Of a stretch of DNA of 25,265 bases, positions 14,501-21,900 are shown piece after piece. A program made the position numbers and the translations under genes. Position 1 is the stretch's first letter, and each line of letters begins with the position of its first letter. The notes beneath the pieces are model-generated. The model saw nothing but the letters and a program-made list of their open reading frames with translations, was not told the origin of the DNA and searched no databases. The stretch covers positions 1 through 25,265 of the forward strand of contig CAMOTT010000011.1 of NCBI GenBank assembly GCA_946626015.1, given 5' to 3'. Source of the stretch: an uncultured Clostridia bacterium. GTDB taxonomy: Bacteria > Bacillota > Clostridia > Oscillospirales > Acutalibacteraceae.

Positions 14501-16973
14501 TTCCGGCGGCACCATAAACATCAGGGCCGCCGACAAGGACGGCGAGCCGGCCGACGGCGCAACAATCGTTATATATGACAGCAATGCCGCCGTGATCCAA
14601 ACCCTGACCACCGACGCAGACGGCGTATGCTTTATCGACAAAGCGGATGTTGAAAACGCCCGCACAATAACAGCATATAAACAGATCGGTGCGGCAAAAG
14701 GCGGAGCTGCCCGCGCCGCAGCGAGAGCAGCTTATGATAACGTTATCTATTCGCTGCGCGTCACGTTGGATACTATTACTTCCACCGGTAAATGGAGCAG
14801 AAAACAGTTTAATGGAACCGAGAGCATTTCATTGAAAATGTCAAGCCCGAAAATGATCATCAACTGCTCGGTGTCTTACTATATTGACAGCCGGACAGGA
14901 GATTATTATTCGGACATTCTGGAAGCCTTCAAATATATTAATCAATATCTGCAGAAAGCCACAGACGGATATGCTGAGCTGGGCAATGTGGCGATCTTTT
15001 CCACCACCGATCAGAACGCTTTTTATCAAAGAGATCCCGTCGTCGCAAAATGCGACGTTCAGATCAGACAGTATACCAGCGCCACTTGGGGATCGTCGGT
15101 CTGGCCAAACGCGTATATAAACGGTGCAAAACACGATTGGTTTTACGGTAATGAATATGAAAGAATTCAGATGCAAAAAATCTCTACAGGTAAAGACATT
15201 TCAACACATCCTTGGTCGTGGGCTAAAATCGTTGTACACGAAATGGGCCATTATATTTTCGGCTTTTATGATGAGTATTTAAATTTTATGAACAAAAAAT
15301 GGTCCGATATCGGAAGACCTGAGGGCGCTCCGTGGAATTACGGCCTGATGGAATCTCAGTATACAGATATTGAAATGTCTGTACCGGGAGATTATCTTAA
15401 CGTTCCAACAGATACGAAATTTCAGACCGAACAGTATTGGCATCATCATGAGTCTTGTTGGGAAACTTTTGATTGGATGTTTTACTTGACCGGACTGCAC
15501 GTCTCCATACCCACCTCGGATCGCACATATGAGGAGATCACAAATACGGTTACCTTCTTTGACTGCCGGTCAACCGCGGGAGTACAGTCCTCCGGCGCCG
15601 CGGAACAGGCCGATACGGAGGCTCCCCTGTTTGTAATGCCGTATTTCAGCAACGGGTATCTTATTCTGAAAACCGACGAGGATATCGTCAGATGCACCGT
15701 TTCGGACTTCGGCAAGGAGAACACAGCGAATATACAGCTCAATAAAGTCGCAAACGGATATCAGGTCTCATTGGCGGAGCTGGACGAAGATAAACGGTTC
15801 CTCACCGTTGAAAGCGCAGACTGCGTCAACACCTTTGATCTGTATGACCTGCAGCTTTCAGCCGGAAACGGTTTCTCAAACAGGAACAATTCAATAATGC
15901 TCCTGAGCGAGACCGAACAGGATTGCGGCGTTATCATCTACAACAATTTCGCCGACAGCAGTCAGGCGACAACTCTTAGCAGAACTCTTGCGCTTAAGGT
16001 TGAAAACGGCAATGAGGTCATATTGATCGGAAGAGCCGGGTTTGATGGGCAGATCGACTACTCATCCCTTTCATGGTACAGGCTTGATAATGATACCTGG
16101 ACAAAGATCACCAGTTCAACGTACATGGGCGAGTATTCGAGCCTTGAGACCAGATGCACCGTTACTCAGAGCGGCATATATGCTCTGATGGCCGAGAAGA
16201 AGACAGCCGATACGCCCTCCATGCCCTCCGGGCAGACATTCTTCACCGCAAGCTCTTACAGCGCAAAAGACGGCGGAATAAATATCAGCATCAGCTATCA
16301 AAACGAAAACGTAATGGGATACAGAGTCCTGTACAAAGCAAAGGACAACTCCGAAAATACCTCAACGATCATTTTGGAGCCGGAGCTTACCGTTAAAGCG
16401 GAGTCCCCCGATCAGTCATATGATATAAGCGTTTGGGCTATACTCAACAACGGTACGGAATTAAGTCTGGGCGAGACCCAAACGGTCGTATCCGGCGAAT
16501 ATTATCAGGAAGGAAGCTGTATTCCTTTCAGGTGGGTAGTCAAATACGATCTTCAGGAACAGGAAAATGAGATCGTTGACGATAAAGATTTCGACGGAGA
16601 CGGTTTTACAAACCTGCAGGAATACAGAAACGGTACGGATCCGACCGCCGCGGATATAACGATCCTCAAGCTCCACTCCGTGACCCTCAAAGATTTTAAG
16701 CTCAAGTTCAATTCCACCAAAAAGCCGGAGCCGAAGATCGTCGCGGACAGCGGAGTAAAATACACCGTAAGTTATACTTCCTCCGATCCGGACGTGGCAA
16801 TGATCGATAAATACGGAACGATATACGGCGACAAACCCGGCACGGCGGAAATAAAGGTCACCGTCACCGACCAGTACGGCAACACAGTCACCGATACCTG
16901 TACGGTAACCGTCAGATATACCCTGCTCCAGTGGATACTCAAGATACTGCATTTCGGTTGGTTCTGGTACTAA
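11580..16973 (+). CDS. Giant secreted multidomain protein with CLCA-type metalloprotease motif and InlB repeats
   Basis: This 1797-aa protein has a signal peptide (residues ~1-32). Order of parts: four composite units of an Ig-like segment (AGYYWGTSPxY...YYLTVKD) plus an InlB/Listeria-Bacteroides (Flg_new) repeat (WNTAPDGSGTSYAAGT...LYAQW), ~39-663; four more InlB-like repeats, ~664-976; a carboxypeptidase-regulatory-like fold, ~978-1050; and a metalloprotease region with H1220-E1221-x-x-H1224-x-x-x-G-x-x-D1231-E1232. This HExxHxxxGxxDE pattern is that of CLCA self-cleaving metalloproteases. After it come beta-rich segments, a calcium-binding loop like thrombospondin type-3 repeats (DFDGDGFTNLQEY, 1670-1682), a Big2-like domain (~1697-1780) and the tail YTLLQWILKILHFGWFWY. 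No LPXTG is present. Inferred role: secreted or surface-attached protease/adhesin acting on host or microbial glycoproteins. Catalytic activity is unproven; the motif is intact. Confidence 0.85.
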   Translation: MSKRFKKLFSFVLLFAVVFAVTVIFSREIKANSFDTKPPTGHITSTNNIAAQQMVTLSLSDDAGIAGYYWGPSTSYNENPFTSTSASSVNVVVNQPGKYFLTVRDTSGKLSDVKTIAFFKTVLNGNGFTAPLPYILTESGRSFNLPGVSNNNGVSFLQWNTSANGTGASYAAGTNFTANGNITLYAQWDDSIAPGCNIFSTNNVASEQTVTFSFSDNAGIAGYYWGTSSLYSENQYTAASANTVSFSVDRDGTYYLTAKDIYGNFSETRSITFYYTLLTITNYGAVTFPDGTTPIYPKVLTESGKSFVLPEVTNSRGLIFSHWIRADGTAAPYADRAQYKVTGNNALETVWTDPIDPACSLYLAREPYNTTTLRLSYSDNLGVAGYYFGTSPVYSDNPYKPIPNGPAYEDVDTEGTYYLTVKDWYDNVSETKSLTLYRLTFDTTGGFWYPPEVLLPNTWEYRLPEPTKINCYFSTWNTAPDGSGTSYAAGTYFKVPGNITLYAQWNQAPDPTCSIKSTNNCDSSQTLTFTFSNYSIIAGYYWGTSPSYLQNQFIPMTDYGATTARETVTDDGTYYLTVKDTSDHISETKSITFYKTNLETNGGTLSFGYILTESGKSFTLPVPQKTNYSLVEWNTAPDGSGASYYCQAQYRADGNKTLYAQWLLRYFTIIYNYSYNGGTRSTQTGAVCAAGSEVDLTPIAFRNGWDFVGWNTDPHATTGLTSLTVGNDHITLYAIFRKIPVVTYNFAANGGEGVSVQQNPVHTGDPVDLTVTAYKDDWDFLGWNTDPEAHTGLSSFTMPDGDVTLYAIYKKNICVTFVLYTNYGSEKYDYWSFNLIAYNNEQAAVSQPYFYEFNIPTGWDVLGWTTSTAPDVGSLSDLKVSEDTTFYCLYKRELTLSYDANGGSAQPAAQTGMQYCNSYDISIIKDPVFTLADSIEKEGATFDGWTEDLTGVTRYNSGDTITISEDTTLYAAWTSGGTINIRAADKDGEPADGATIVIYDSNAAVIQTLTTDADGVCFIDKADVENARTITAYKQIGAAKGGAARAAARAAYDNVIYSLRVTLDTITSTGKWSRKQFNGTESISLKMSSPKMIINCSVSYYIDSRTGDYYSDILEAFKYINQYLQKATDGYAELGNVAIFSTTDQNAFYQRDPVVAKCDVQIRQYTSATWGSSVWPNAYINGAKHDWFYGNEYERIQMQKISTGKDISTHPWSWAKIVVHEMGHYIFGFYDEYLNFMNKKWSDIGRPEGAPWNYGLMESQYTDIEMSVPGDYLNVPTDTKFQTEQYWHHHESCWETFDWMFYLTGLHVSIPTSDRTYEEITNTVTFFDCRSTAGVQSSGAAEQADTEAPLFVMPYFSNGYLILKTDEDIVRCTVSDFGKENTANIQLNKVANGYQVSLAELDEDKRFLTVESADCVNTFDLYDLQLSAGNGFSNRNNSIMLLSETEQDCGVIIYNNFADSSQATTLSRTLALKVENGNEVILIGRAGFDGQIDYSSLSWYRLDNDTWTKITSSTYMGEYSSLETRCTVTQSGIYALMAEKKTADTPSMPSGQTFFTASSYSAKDGGINISISYQNENVMGYRVLYKAKDNSENTSTIILEPELTVKAESPDQSYDISVWAILNNGTELSLGETQTVVSGEYYQEGSCIPFRWVVKYDLQEQENEIVDDKDFDGDGFTNLQEYRNGTDPTAADITILKLHSVTLKDFKLKFNSTKKPEPKIVADSGVKYTVSYTSSDPDVAMIDKYGTIYGDKPGTAEIKVTVTDQYGNTVTDTCTVTVRYTLLQWILKILHFGWFWY
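11694..13568 (+). repeat. Four composite Ig-like + InlB repeat units inside the giant gene
   Basis: Units of ~155 residues begin near 11694, 12156, 12650 and 13101. Each has a variant of GYYWGTSPxYxxNxF, YYLTVKDxxxxxSETKSITF, LTESGKSFxLP and, in most, WNTAPDGSGTSY and LYAQW. Some DNA words recur almost unchanged, for example TCCTACGCCGCCGGTACA in units 1 and 3, pointing to recent duplication or recombination. Confidence 0.85.
13569..14510 (+). repeat. Four further InlB-like repeats inside the giant gene
   Basis: Four ~75-residue repeats without the Ig-like half follow the composite units. The first two share GWNTDPxAxTGLxS and LYAIF/YK and are closest to each other; the third (YCLYKR) and fourth (YDANGGSAQPAAQTG, YAAW) are more diverged. 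Confidence 0.75.
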
Positions 16974-17110
16974 ACGAAATTTGCGGCGCAATTTTCTGAA
17001 TGAAGGCCGGAAAATGAATATTTGATAAAGAATAATTGCTTTATGGTCGTTGACTAACCATAAAACATCCCTCGGCATTAGAAGAACGGTGCCTTAAAAT
17101 ATCGGCAGCA

Positions 17111-17426
17111 GTTATGAGTGTTTCGTCAACGTGCGAAACACTCATAACCCGGCGAAGCCGATCTTAACCCCCGCAGGGGTCATAACGTTTCGCGAAGCGG
17201 AACAGGATCAAGTGAAATATTTCGCTGCGCTCAATGTGAAATAATTTGCCTGCGCAAATTGTGAAATTTTGCGTAAAGCCGCAAAGTGAAATAAAATAAA
17301 TCCACCCGCGCCCGCAGGCATTTCACACGCCCCAGGCGTATTTCACGTCCGCAGGACATTTCACAAATCCACAAAGTGGATTTATTTCGTTAAAAAAAGA
17401 GACTTGCCAAAGCAAGTCTCTTTTTT
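17111..17426. repeat. Hairpin-array element with GTGAAAT/ATTTCAC spacers
   Basis: A 15-bp perfect hairpin (GTTATGAGTGTTTCG at 17111-17125 with its complement at 17134-17148) is followed by small hairpins CGGCgaaGCCG, ACCCCcgcaGGGGT and GTTTCGCgaaGCGGAAC. Then GTGAAAT occurs at 17212, 17236, 17261 and 17286 (24-25 bp spacing), most copies followed by a hairpin such as AATTTGCctgcGCAAATT. The right half has ATTTCAC at 17320, 17340 and 17358 between hairpins ACGCCccaGGCGT, GTCCgcaGGAC and AAATCCACaaaGTGGATTT. A terminator-like hairpin closes the element. It has no coding capacity. It looks like a non-autonomous repeat or a highly structured RNA; copy number must be checked elsewhere. Confidence 0.7.
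17393..17426. terminator. Strong bidirectional terminator-like hairpin
   Basis: GAGACTTGC and GCAAGTCTC form a perfect stem around CAAA, flanked by seven A and six T, so it can terminate in both directions. It lies between the convergent giant gene and the DUF3791 cassette and forms the right edge of the hairpin array. Confidence 0.88.
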
Positions 17427-17455
17427 CTGTAAGTAGTGACCTTTTTTAATAAAAG

Positions 17456-17503
17456 ATGCACACCCTAAAATGCCGCATCGTTAAAAAGTATGGGGGTGTG
17501 CAT
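17456..17503 (-). terminator. Long-loop inverted repeat after the DUF3791 gene
   Basis: ATGCACACCC (17456-17465) and GGGTGTGCAT (17494-17503) form a perfect 10-bp inverted repeat with a 28-nt loop, 14 bp after the last cassette gene. On the minus strand CTTTTATT follows, so it may end the operon transcript; the long loop makes this uncertain. Confidence 0.45.
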
Positions 17504-17516
17504 ACAGCTCCTTTCA

Positions 17517-17729
17517 TCAGTACACAAGGTGTTTTCCGGTTAAAACAAGGCTATTAATGTCATCATATGCGTTTTCCAAACGCTCCTGATGATATTGAAA
17601 ATAACCGTCGTAAATTTCTTCGGTAACGCCCTTTTCATCCCATTCACGAAAGACGTCGCCGGTAGACCGTCCGTACTTATCGGCATAGCGTTCAATCAAA
17701 AAAAGGAAAAACTTCATTTCTTCCGTCAT
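17517..17729 (-). CDS. DUF3791-family small protein
   Basis: This 70-aa acidic helical protein (MTEEMKFFLFLIERYADKYG..., ...YDDINSLVLTGKHLVY) has the residue pattern of DUF3791: an N-terminal helix 'F.l.liE.YA...' and a C-terminal 'e.ayDDI..l' segment. Function is unknown, but DUF3791 genes often neighbour DUF3990 genes in Clostridia, as here, and are thought to behave like antitoxin partners. It is the third gene of the cassette, beginning one base after the stop of the 81-aa gene, with AAGGAG inside that gene's end as ribosome binding site. A TA role is an inference from size and context only. Confidence 0.78.
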   Translation of the reverse strand: MTEEMKFFLFLIERYADKYGRSTGDVFREWDEKGVTEEIYDGYFQYHQERLENAYDDINSLVLTGKHLVY

Positions 17730-17730
17730 A

Positions 17731-17976
17731 TCACTCGCTCCTTAAATACACCGAATTACGGGGATCCCCCGTAATCCTTTCCGCTTCCCACATATCAAAG
17801 ATCGCACGTTCGGAGAATTCCCACATCGCCATGTCCGCGTTTTCCAGCATTTGGTGCGTTTCTGAAGTCAAAAAGGCTCTTGCGGCACTCATCTGATCCA
17901 ACCCGTATTTATCCATGATGCGTTGAATCACTTTTTTATTATAATAGTCGAGAGAAAAGCTTTCTATCCTTGTCAT
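17731..17976 (-). CDS. Small helical protein of the DUF3990/DUF3791 cassette
   Basis: This 81-aa protein (MTRIESFSLDYYNKKVIQRI...) is helical and ends with MWEAERITGDPRNSVYLRSE, a segment I associate with small conserved proteins placed next to DUF3791 genes in Clostridia. An in-frame ATG at 17997 would add seven residues, but the ATG at 17976 overlaps the stop of the broken DUF3990 frame as ATGA and has GGAGG ten bases upstream, so it is preferred. The overlap implies translational coupling with the upstream gene in its intact form. Function unknown; an antitoxin-like or accessory role is inferred from context. Confidence 0.78.
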   Translation of the reverse strand: MTRIESFSLDYYNKKVIQRIMDKYGLDQMSAARAFLTSETHQMLENADMAMWEFSERAIFDMWEAERITGDPRNSVYLRSE

Positions 17977-18451
17977 ACCAAAACAGCCTCCGTACAATGA
18001 AGAAGCGCAATCGTTTTTTCAGATTTGAAGGTATACTGATCTTTCAGTTTTTGCGGAAGAAGCCGTTTGATCGTCTCCTCTTCATCATACATTCCGTCGA
18101 GAAAAAGATCAATGACAGGCGCCGTCTGATCGTTTGCAACCGGACCTATAATGAGATCCGCATCTTCAGAATCCGACTGTCCGATTCTGTTTTTTACAAC
18201 GAACCGAAGCCACTCCGAATTTGGAGCATCAAAACGCAGAACTTTCAGTTCCCGCAGATCCGCATCGTTGATTTCGTATACGCTGACGTAAGAATTGCTT
18301 TGATGAAGCCGCAGCGCGGTTCTTTTTGCCCATTTTGCCGCCTGTTCAAAATCGCTTGTCGTATAAAACCTTTTCCGAAATCAAGGTCTCTTTGTATCTT
18401 CAAAAGTCTCGGCTCTCTGACCTCCACATTGCTTCCGTGGTATAATTTCAT
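17973..18451 (-). pseudogene. DUF3990 gene (PARP-like ART motifs) broken by a 1-nt frameshift
   Basis: Translation from ATG at 18451 gives MKLYHGSNVEVREPRLLKI and reaches DFGKGF, then leaves the family pattern and stops near 18245. Reading one base back after the T4 run at 18365-18368 restores GFYTTSDFEQAAKWAKR and an open frame to the TGA at 17973-17975, ending SEKTIALLHCTEAVLV. With one extra T the protein is 159 aa, the usual size for DUF3990. YHGS and FGKGFYTT resemble the catalytic His and Tyr motifs of PARP/diphtheria-toxin-type ADP-ribosyltransferases (compare WHGS and FGKGIYFA). AGGTGG precedes the ATG by seven bases. It is first in a three-gene cassette, consistent with a toxin. The break may be a real inactivation or a base-calling error in a homopolymer; the downstream frame is free of other damage. 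Confidence 0.85.
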
Positions 18452-18501
18452 ACGATAACCACCTCTCCTGCTCAAACCTCTTTTGGAATAGAACTATGCC
18501 T

Positions 18502-18536
18502 TCTCTTTATTCATAAAGAGATAAACAGAGATTATA
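18502..18536 (-). promoter_or_regulatory. Promoter -10 and palindromic operator of the DUF3990 cassette
   Basis: On the minus strand TATAAT (18531-18536) lies 80 bp upstream of the DUF3990 start. About ten bases past it is a perfect 9-2-9 palindrome, TCTCTTTATTCATAAAGAGA (18502-18521), overlapping the predicted transcription start. No clear -35 is seen. Confidence 0.5.
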
Positions 18537-18539
18537 TAT

Positions 18540-18858
18540 TTCCGACGAAACATTCCTCCTGCGCCCGTTCGGCAATAGCTCAAAAAAGCGGGCCGAAAAC
18601 CTCTGTTTAAATTTTACCTCTAACAGCAGGGATTGTCAAGAAACACATAGTTAAAAAAATACAGGAGTAAGAGCCAATATCAAGTATGGTTTTTCCGGCA
18701 AGTGTTTCCCTGTTGCCAAGAATATCAAGATTGCATTTTCGTATATTTCATATTCAGCAAATTCGAGTACGAGTCCATAAGGGGGGAGCACTTTTGTTAC
18801 GTCTTCGCGGCGTGAAGAAACGCAAAAAGCACACTGAAAAAGTGTGAAAAGACGAAAA
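18540..18858. other. Intergenic stretch without a convincing gene
   Basis: About 320 bp lie between the cassette promoter and the terminator of the giant right-hand gene. The stretch 18690-18845 can be read as ~50 codons on the plus strand, but there is no ribosome binding site and composition is not gene-like. Small inverted repeats occur (CACACTgaaaAAGTGTG at 18830-18846). It may be a dispersed repeat; nothing firm can be said. Confidence 0.4.
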
Positions 18859-18860
18859 AC

Positions 18861-18904
18861 AACGATCGACGCATCTTGTGTAGTTACAAGACGCGCCGGT
18901 CGTT
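18861..18904 (-). terminator. Terminator of the giant right-hand gene
   Basis: On the minus strand a 19-bp stem (AACGACCGGCGCGTCTTGT with ACAAGATGCGTCGATCGTT; two G-U pairs and one mismatch) surrounds a 6-nt loop and is followed by GTTGTTTTT. It begins 39 bp after the stop codon. Confidence 0.82.
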
Positions 18905-18942
18905 TTGTTATGCACAGAATCCTTTTGAGGACTGTTTTTTGC

Positions 18943-21900
18943 TCATCCGCCGATCCATTCGGAGTCGGTCGGGCGAGCCATGGACTTCACCTGATTGAAG
19001 CTGCTCACACATCCACCGTAGTACAGATTCTTCTTATAGTCGTTGTAGAATATGCGTTCCATGCCGTTGGCATCGGTATAGCGGATGTAAGCTCTGGCAG
19101 CAATCTTTTGATCCTTTTTATCGGCGTCATCGCCCTCGTAGGTTACAATGAGTGTATAAAGCCGATAGTCGTCGAAGTTCTGATGGTCATTTTTAATGCT
19201 GCCTGTGCCTTTTGTGCAGTTTACATTCGTTACATATGCAAAATCGTTGTCGGCGGTAAGATCTTTGCGCGCTAATACCCTATGACCGTTTGCATCTGTT
19301 TCAAACCTTTTGCCGTTATCATCAAGTCCTGTCGTATCAACGCCGTTCACATTTCTGCCATTATATTGCAGCTTATATTTTGTGAGGTCAGATACATTAT
19401 AGTTCCCGGTAAAGGTTTTGATATTCTCCTCGGTCGCTACAACATAACCGTACTCAACACCGGAACCGGAAAGATCACCGATCGCGGAGAGCAAATCCTC
19501 ACTCATCGAAGTGATAAATCTCATGCCTCCGGGTGATGTTTCGGTTTCATTGTCGTTGTAGTTGGAGTCGTTCAAATCCGGATCACGAACCTGAACGCCC
19601 ACAAGACCGAAGCCGCGTATACCGGCGGTGCCGTAGTTGTAGGTATCCTCGCTATCCTTTGACGCTATCTTGCCAACCTCAATCCACTGGGCATAGAGGT
19701 GATAATCCGCAGGATTCTCCGCAGCCGATCTGGGATATGCGTCGCTGCCAAAGTTCGCGGGGATTGTCGCGCCATCTGCGGAAGCGGTATAGCCGGCCGC
19801 GTGATACCAGCCCTTAAATACATACTCGTCGCCGGCAAAGCTCGGGATATCATAGAAGTGTTCAATCTTATTTCCCGACGCCAGATCGGCGGGTCCGTAG
19901 ACCTTGAATATCTCGTCATCATGACCCGGCTGGTTCTCGTGGAAGACGATCTTATAAGCAGGCTCGTCAACCATCTCCACATAGTTCACAGGCTTATTAT
20001 TGACCTTGTTGATACCCTCAACGTCGATGGAGAAGGGAATATCCGCCGCGACCTTGTAGTAGTCGTTGTTTGGGGTGCTGACTTCGCGCAGTACATAGTC
20101 GCCCGGAACAAGGTCGAAGGACATGACATCGGCAGTGGACGTGATGTTATCTATCAGCACCTGAGACTTGTCACTGCTGAGTATCTGCAGCAAAGCTCCC
20201 GCAAGCCCGTCGCCGTTTGCGTTGACCTTCTTGATTTTCGCCTGCGTATTGGTGACATAGTGATAGGTGGTATCACTCGGGATATTCAGACTCCCGCCGT
20301 TCGCGGAGGTGACGTAAGCCGTGTTATCGATCTCATAGCCGTTCGTGGCGTCGGTCACGGTAGCAGGCAAGATGATCGTCATTGTTTCGCCTGGATCAAG
20401 CTGGGCTATCGTCGCTGTAAACTTATCTCTTCCGCTTGCCTGCGGATCGATACTATAGGTTATACCTGCGGCGCTGTTGATAGATACCGGAGCATCGTCA
20501 CCCTTACTCACCTTTGGGATACTGTTGACCTTGAGCTTTGCGTCAAGCAGATCCTCCACCACGATATTACGGATCGGAACATACGAATCGGGATTGGTGA
20601 TAATGAGACTGTAATCTATAGTACTGCCGTTAACTGCACCTGCGCGGTTATCAGGAGCTTTACCCGATTCCGGGAACGATTTCTTGCTGATTAAAGGATC
20701 GGCGTAATGCAACGTCAAACCGGTGATCGCTCTGCTGGAGTTCGGCTGGCCGCCGACCAACGCCTTTACGATCGCCTCATTGTAGGTAACAAGATCATTA
20801 TTGTCGCTTGTTTCCGGCGAATGCATACTGACGTTGAAGGACAGCGCTTTCCTTGCCGGGAGGGTGAAGTTCCCACCGTTGGAAGCAGTTCTGCAATCGA
20901 TGGCAATCGCCTTGATCGTTGTCTTGTCAGAAGGCACTGTGGCACTCCAGTTTTCCGGATGATTGACAAGATCAAGATCTTCGGGCGTGACCGTACCGTC
21001 CTTTACAAGGTAATACACCTTCGGCTCACAGGTGATCAGATTTCCGGAGACCGAGCTTATATCCTCCATATTCTGAATAGCAGAAACATTGACAGATTCA
21101 AAAGTCCCCCGCCATTCGCAGTTGGAACCGTTATAGCTGTTTTCTATGACATCATAGATGACGATATTGCCGGCTTCGCTCTCGCCGTCCGAGAATGTGA
21201 CGTTATAGGAATAGTCGGAGGAAAGGCCTACCGTCTTATCCTCGATCATAAAGACGCCCTCGGCCTTGACTGAGCTGCTGAAGCCGGTCACGTACTGGGA
21301 AGGCAGTTTGCAGTGCGTTGCGTCGCTGGCGTATGCGGTAAACTCTTTATCGGCGTCGTTGATGCTCTTATAGTAGGGAATAACCTTCTGATCCAGACTG
21401 GAGAGCGAGCTGTTCCTCGAGACGGGAACGGTCTGGTTCTCCGTCGTATCGGTAAAGCTGACGTAGTTCATCTGGGTCGTGCCGTTCGCGATGACGTTCG
21501 ACATCGTCGTCTTCATCTTGTAATAGACATTGAAGCCGTTGACCGCATTCGTAAAACTCTGGGGCAAGGTATCCGGCACACCGGTAATGGCGACTTTCAT
21601 CATCGTGCGTCCCGAGCCCTCCCAGTTCTCGATGAACTCTACGGAATAGAGGCTTGATGGGAATTTGTTTTTGCTGGTGTTCGGGTCATTATAGGTATGC
21701 GGGCTCGCGGAGTTCGTGGTATTCTTTTCTTTCCTTGCCGTGACAAATACCGTACTCTTATCAACGGTAAAGTTGTACGGAAGGAGGTCATAGAATACGC
21801 CTGACTGCATCAGCTTGACAGAGCCTGCGCGGTTGAGCCCCCATGCGGAAATCAATACGGGGAATTCCTGTGTTCCCGCCTGACTGTCAACATAATAGTA

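Noticed and set aside
16917..16970. LPXTG-type sortase signal at the end of the 1797-aa protein
   Set aside because: No LPXTG-like motif and no basic tail; the hydrophobic aromatic ending is of another kind.
17212..17364. Regularly spaced GTGAAAT/ATTTCAC words as a CRISPR array
   Set aside because: The repeated word is only 7 nt, it inverts midway, the spacers are self-complementary hairpins, and there are no cas genes.
18363..18370. Programmed -1 frameshift in the DUF3990 gene
   Set aside because: The site AGGTTTTA does not fit a good X-XXY-YYZ slippery heptamer and no stimulatory structure was evident, so a mutation or read error is preferred.
19699..20694. Plus-strand open frame of 331 codons
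   Set aside because: Antisense shadow of the giant surface protein; product rich in Arg, Asp and Val without recognisable domains.
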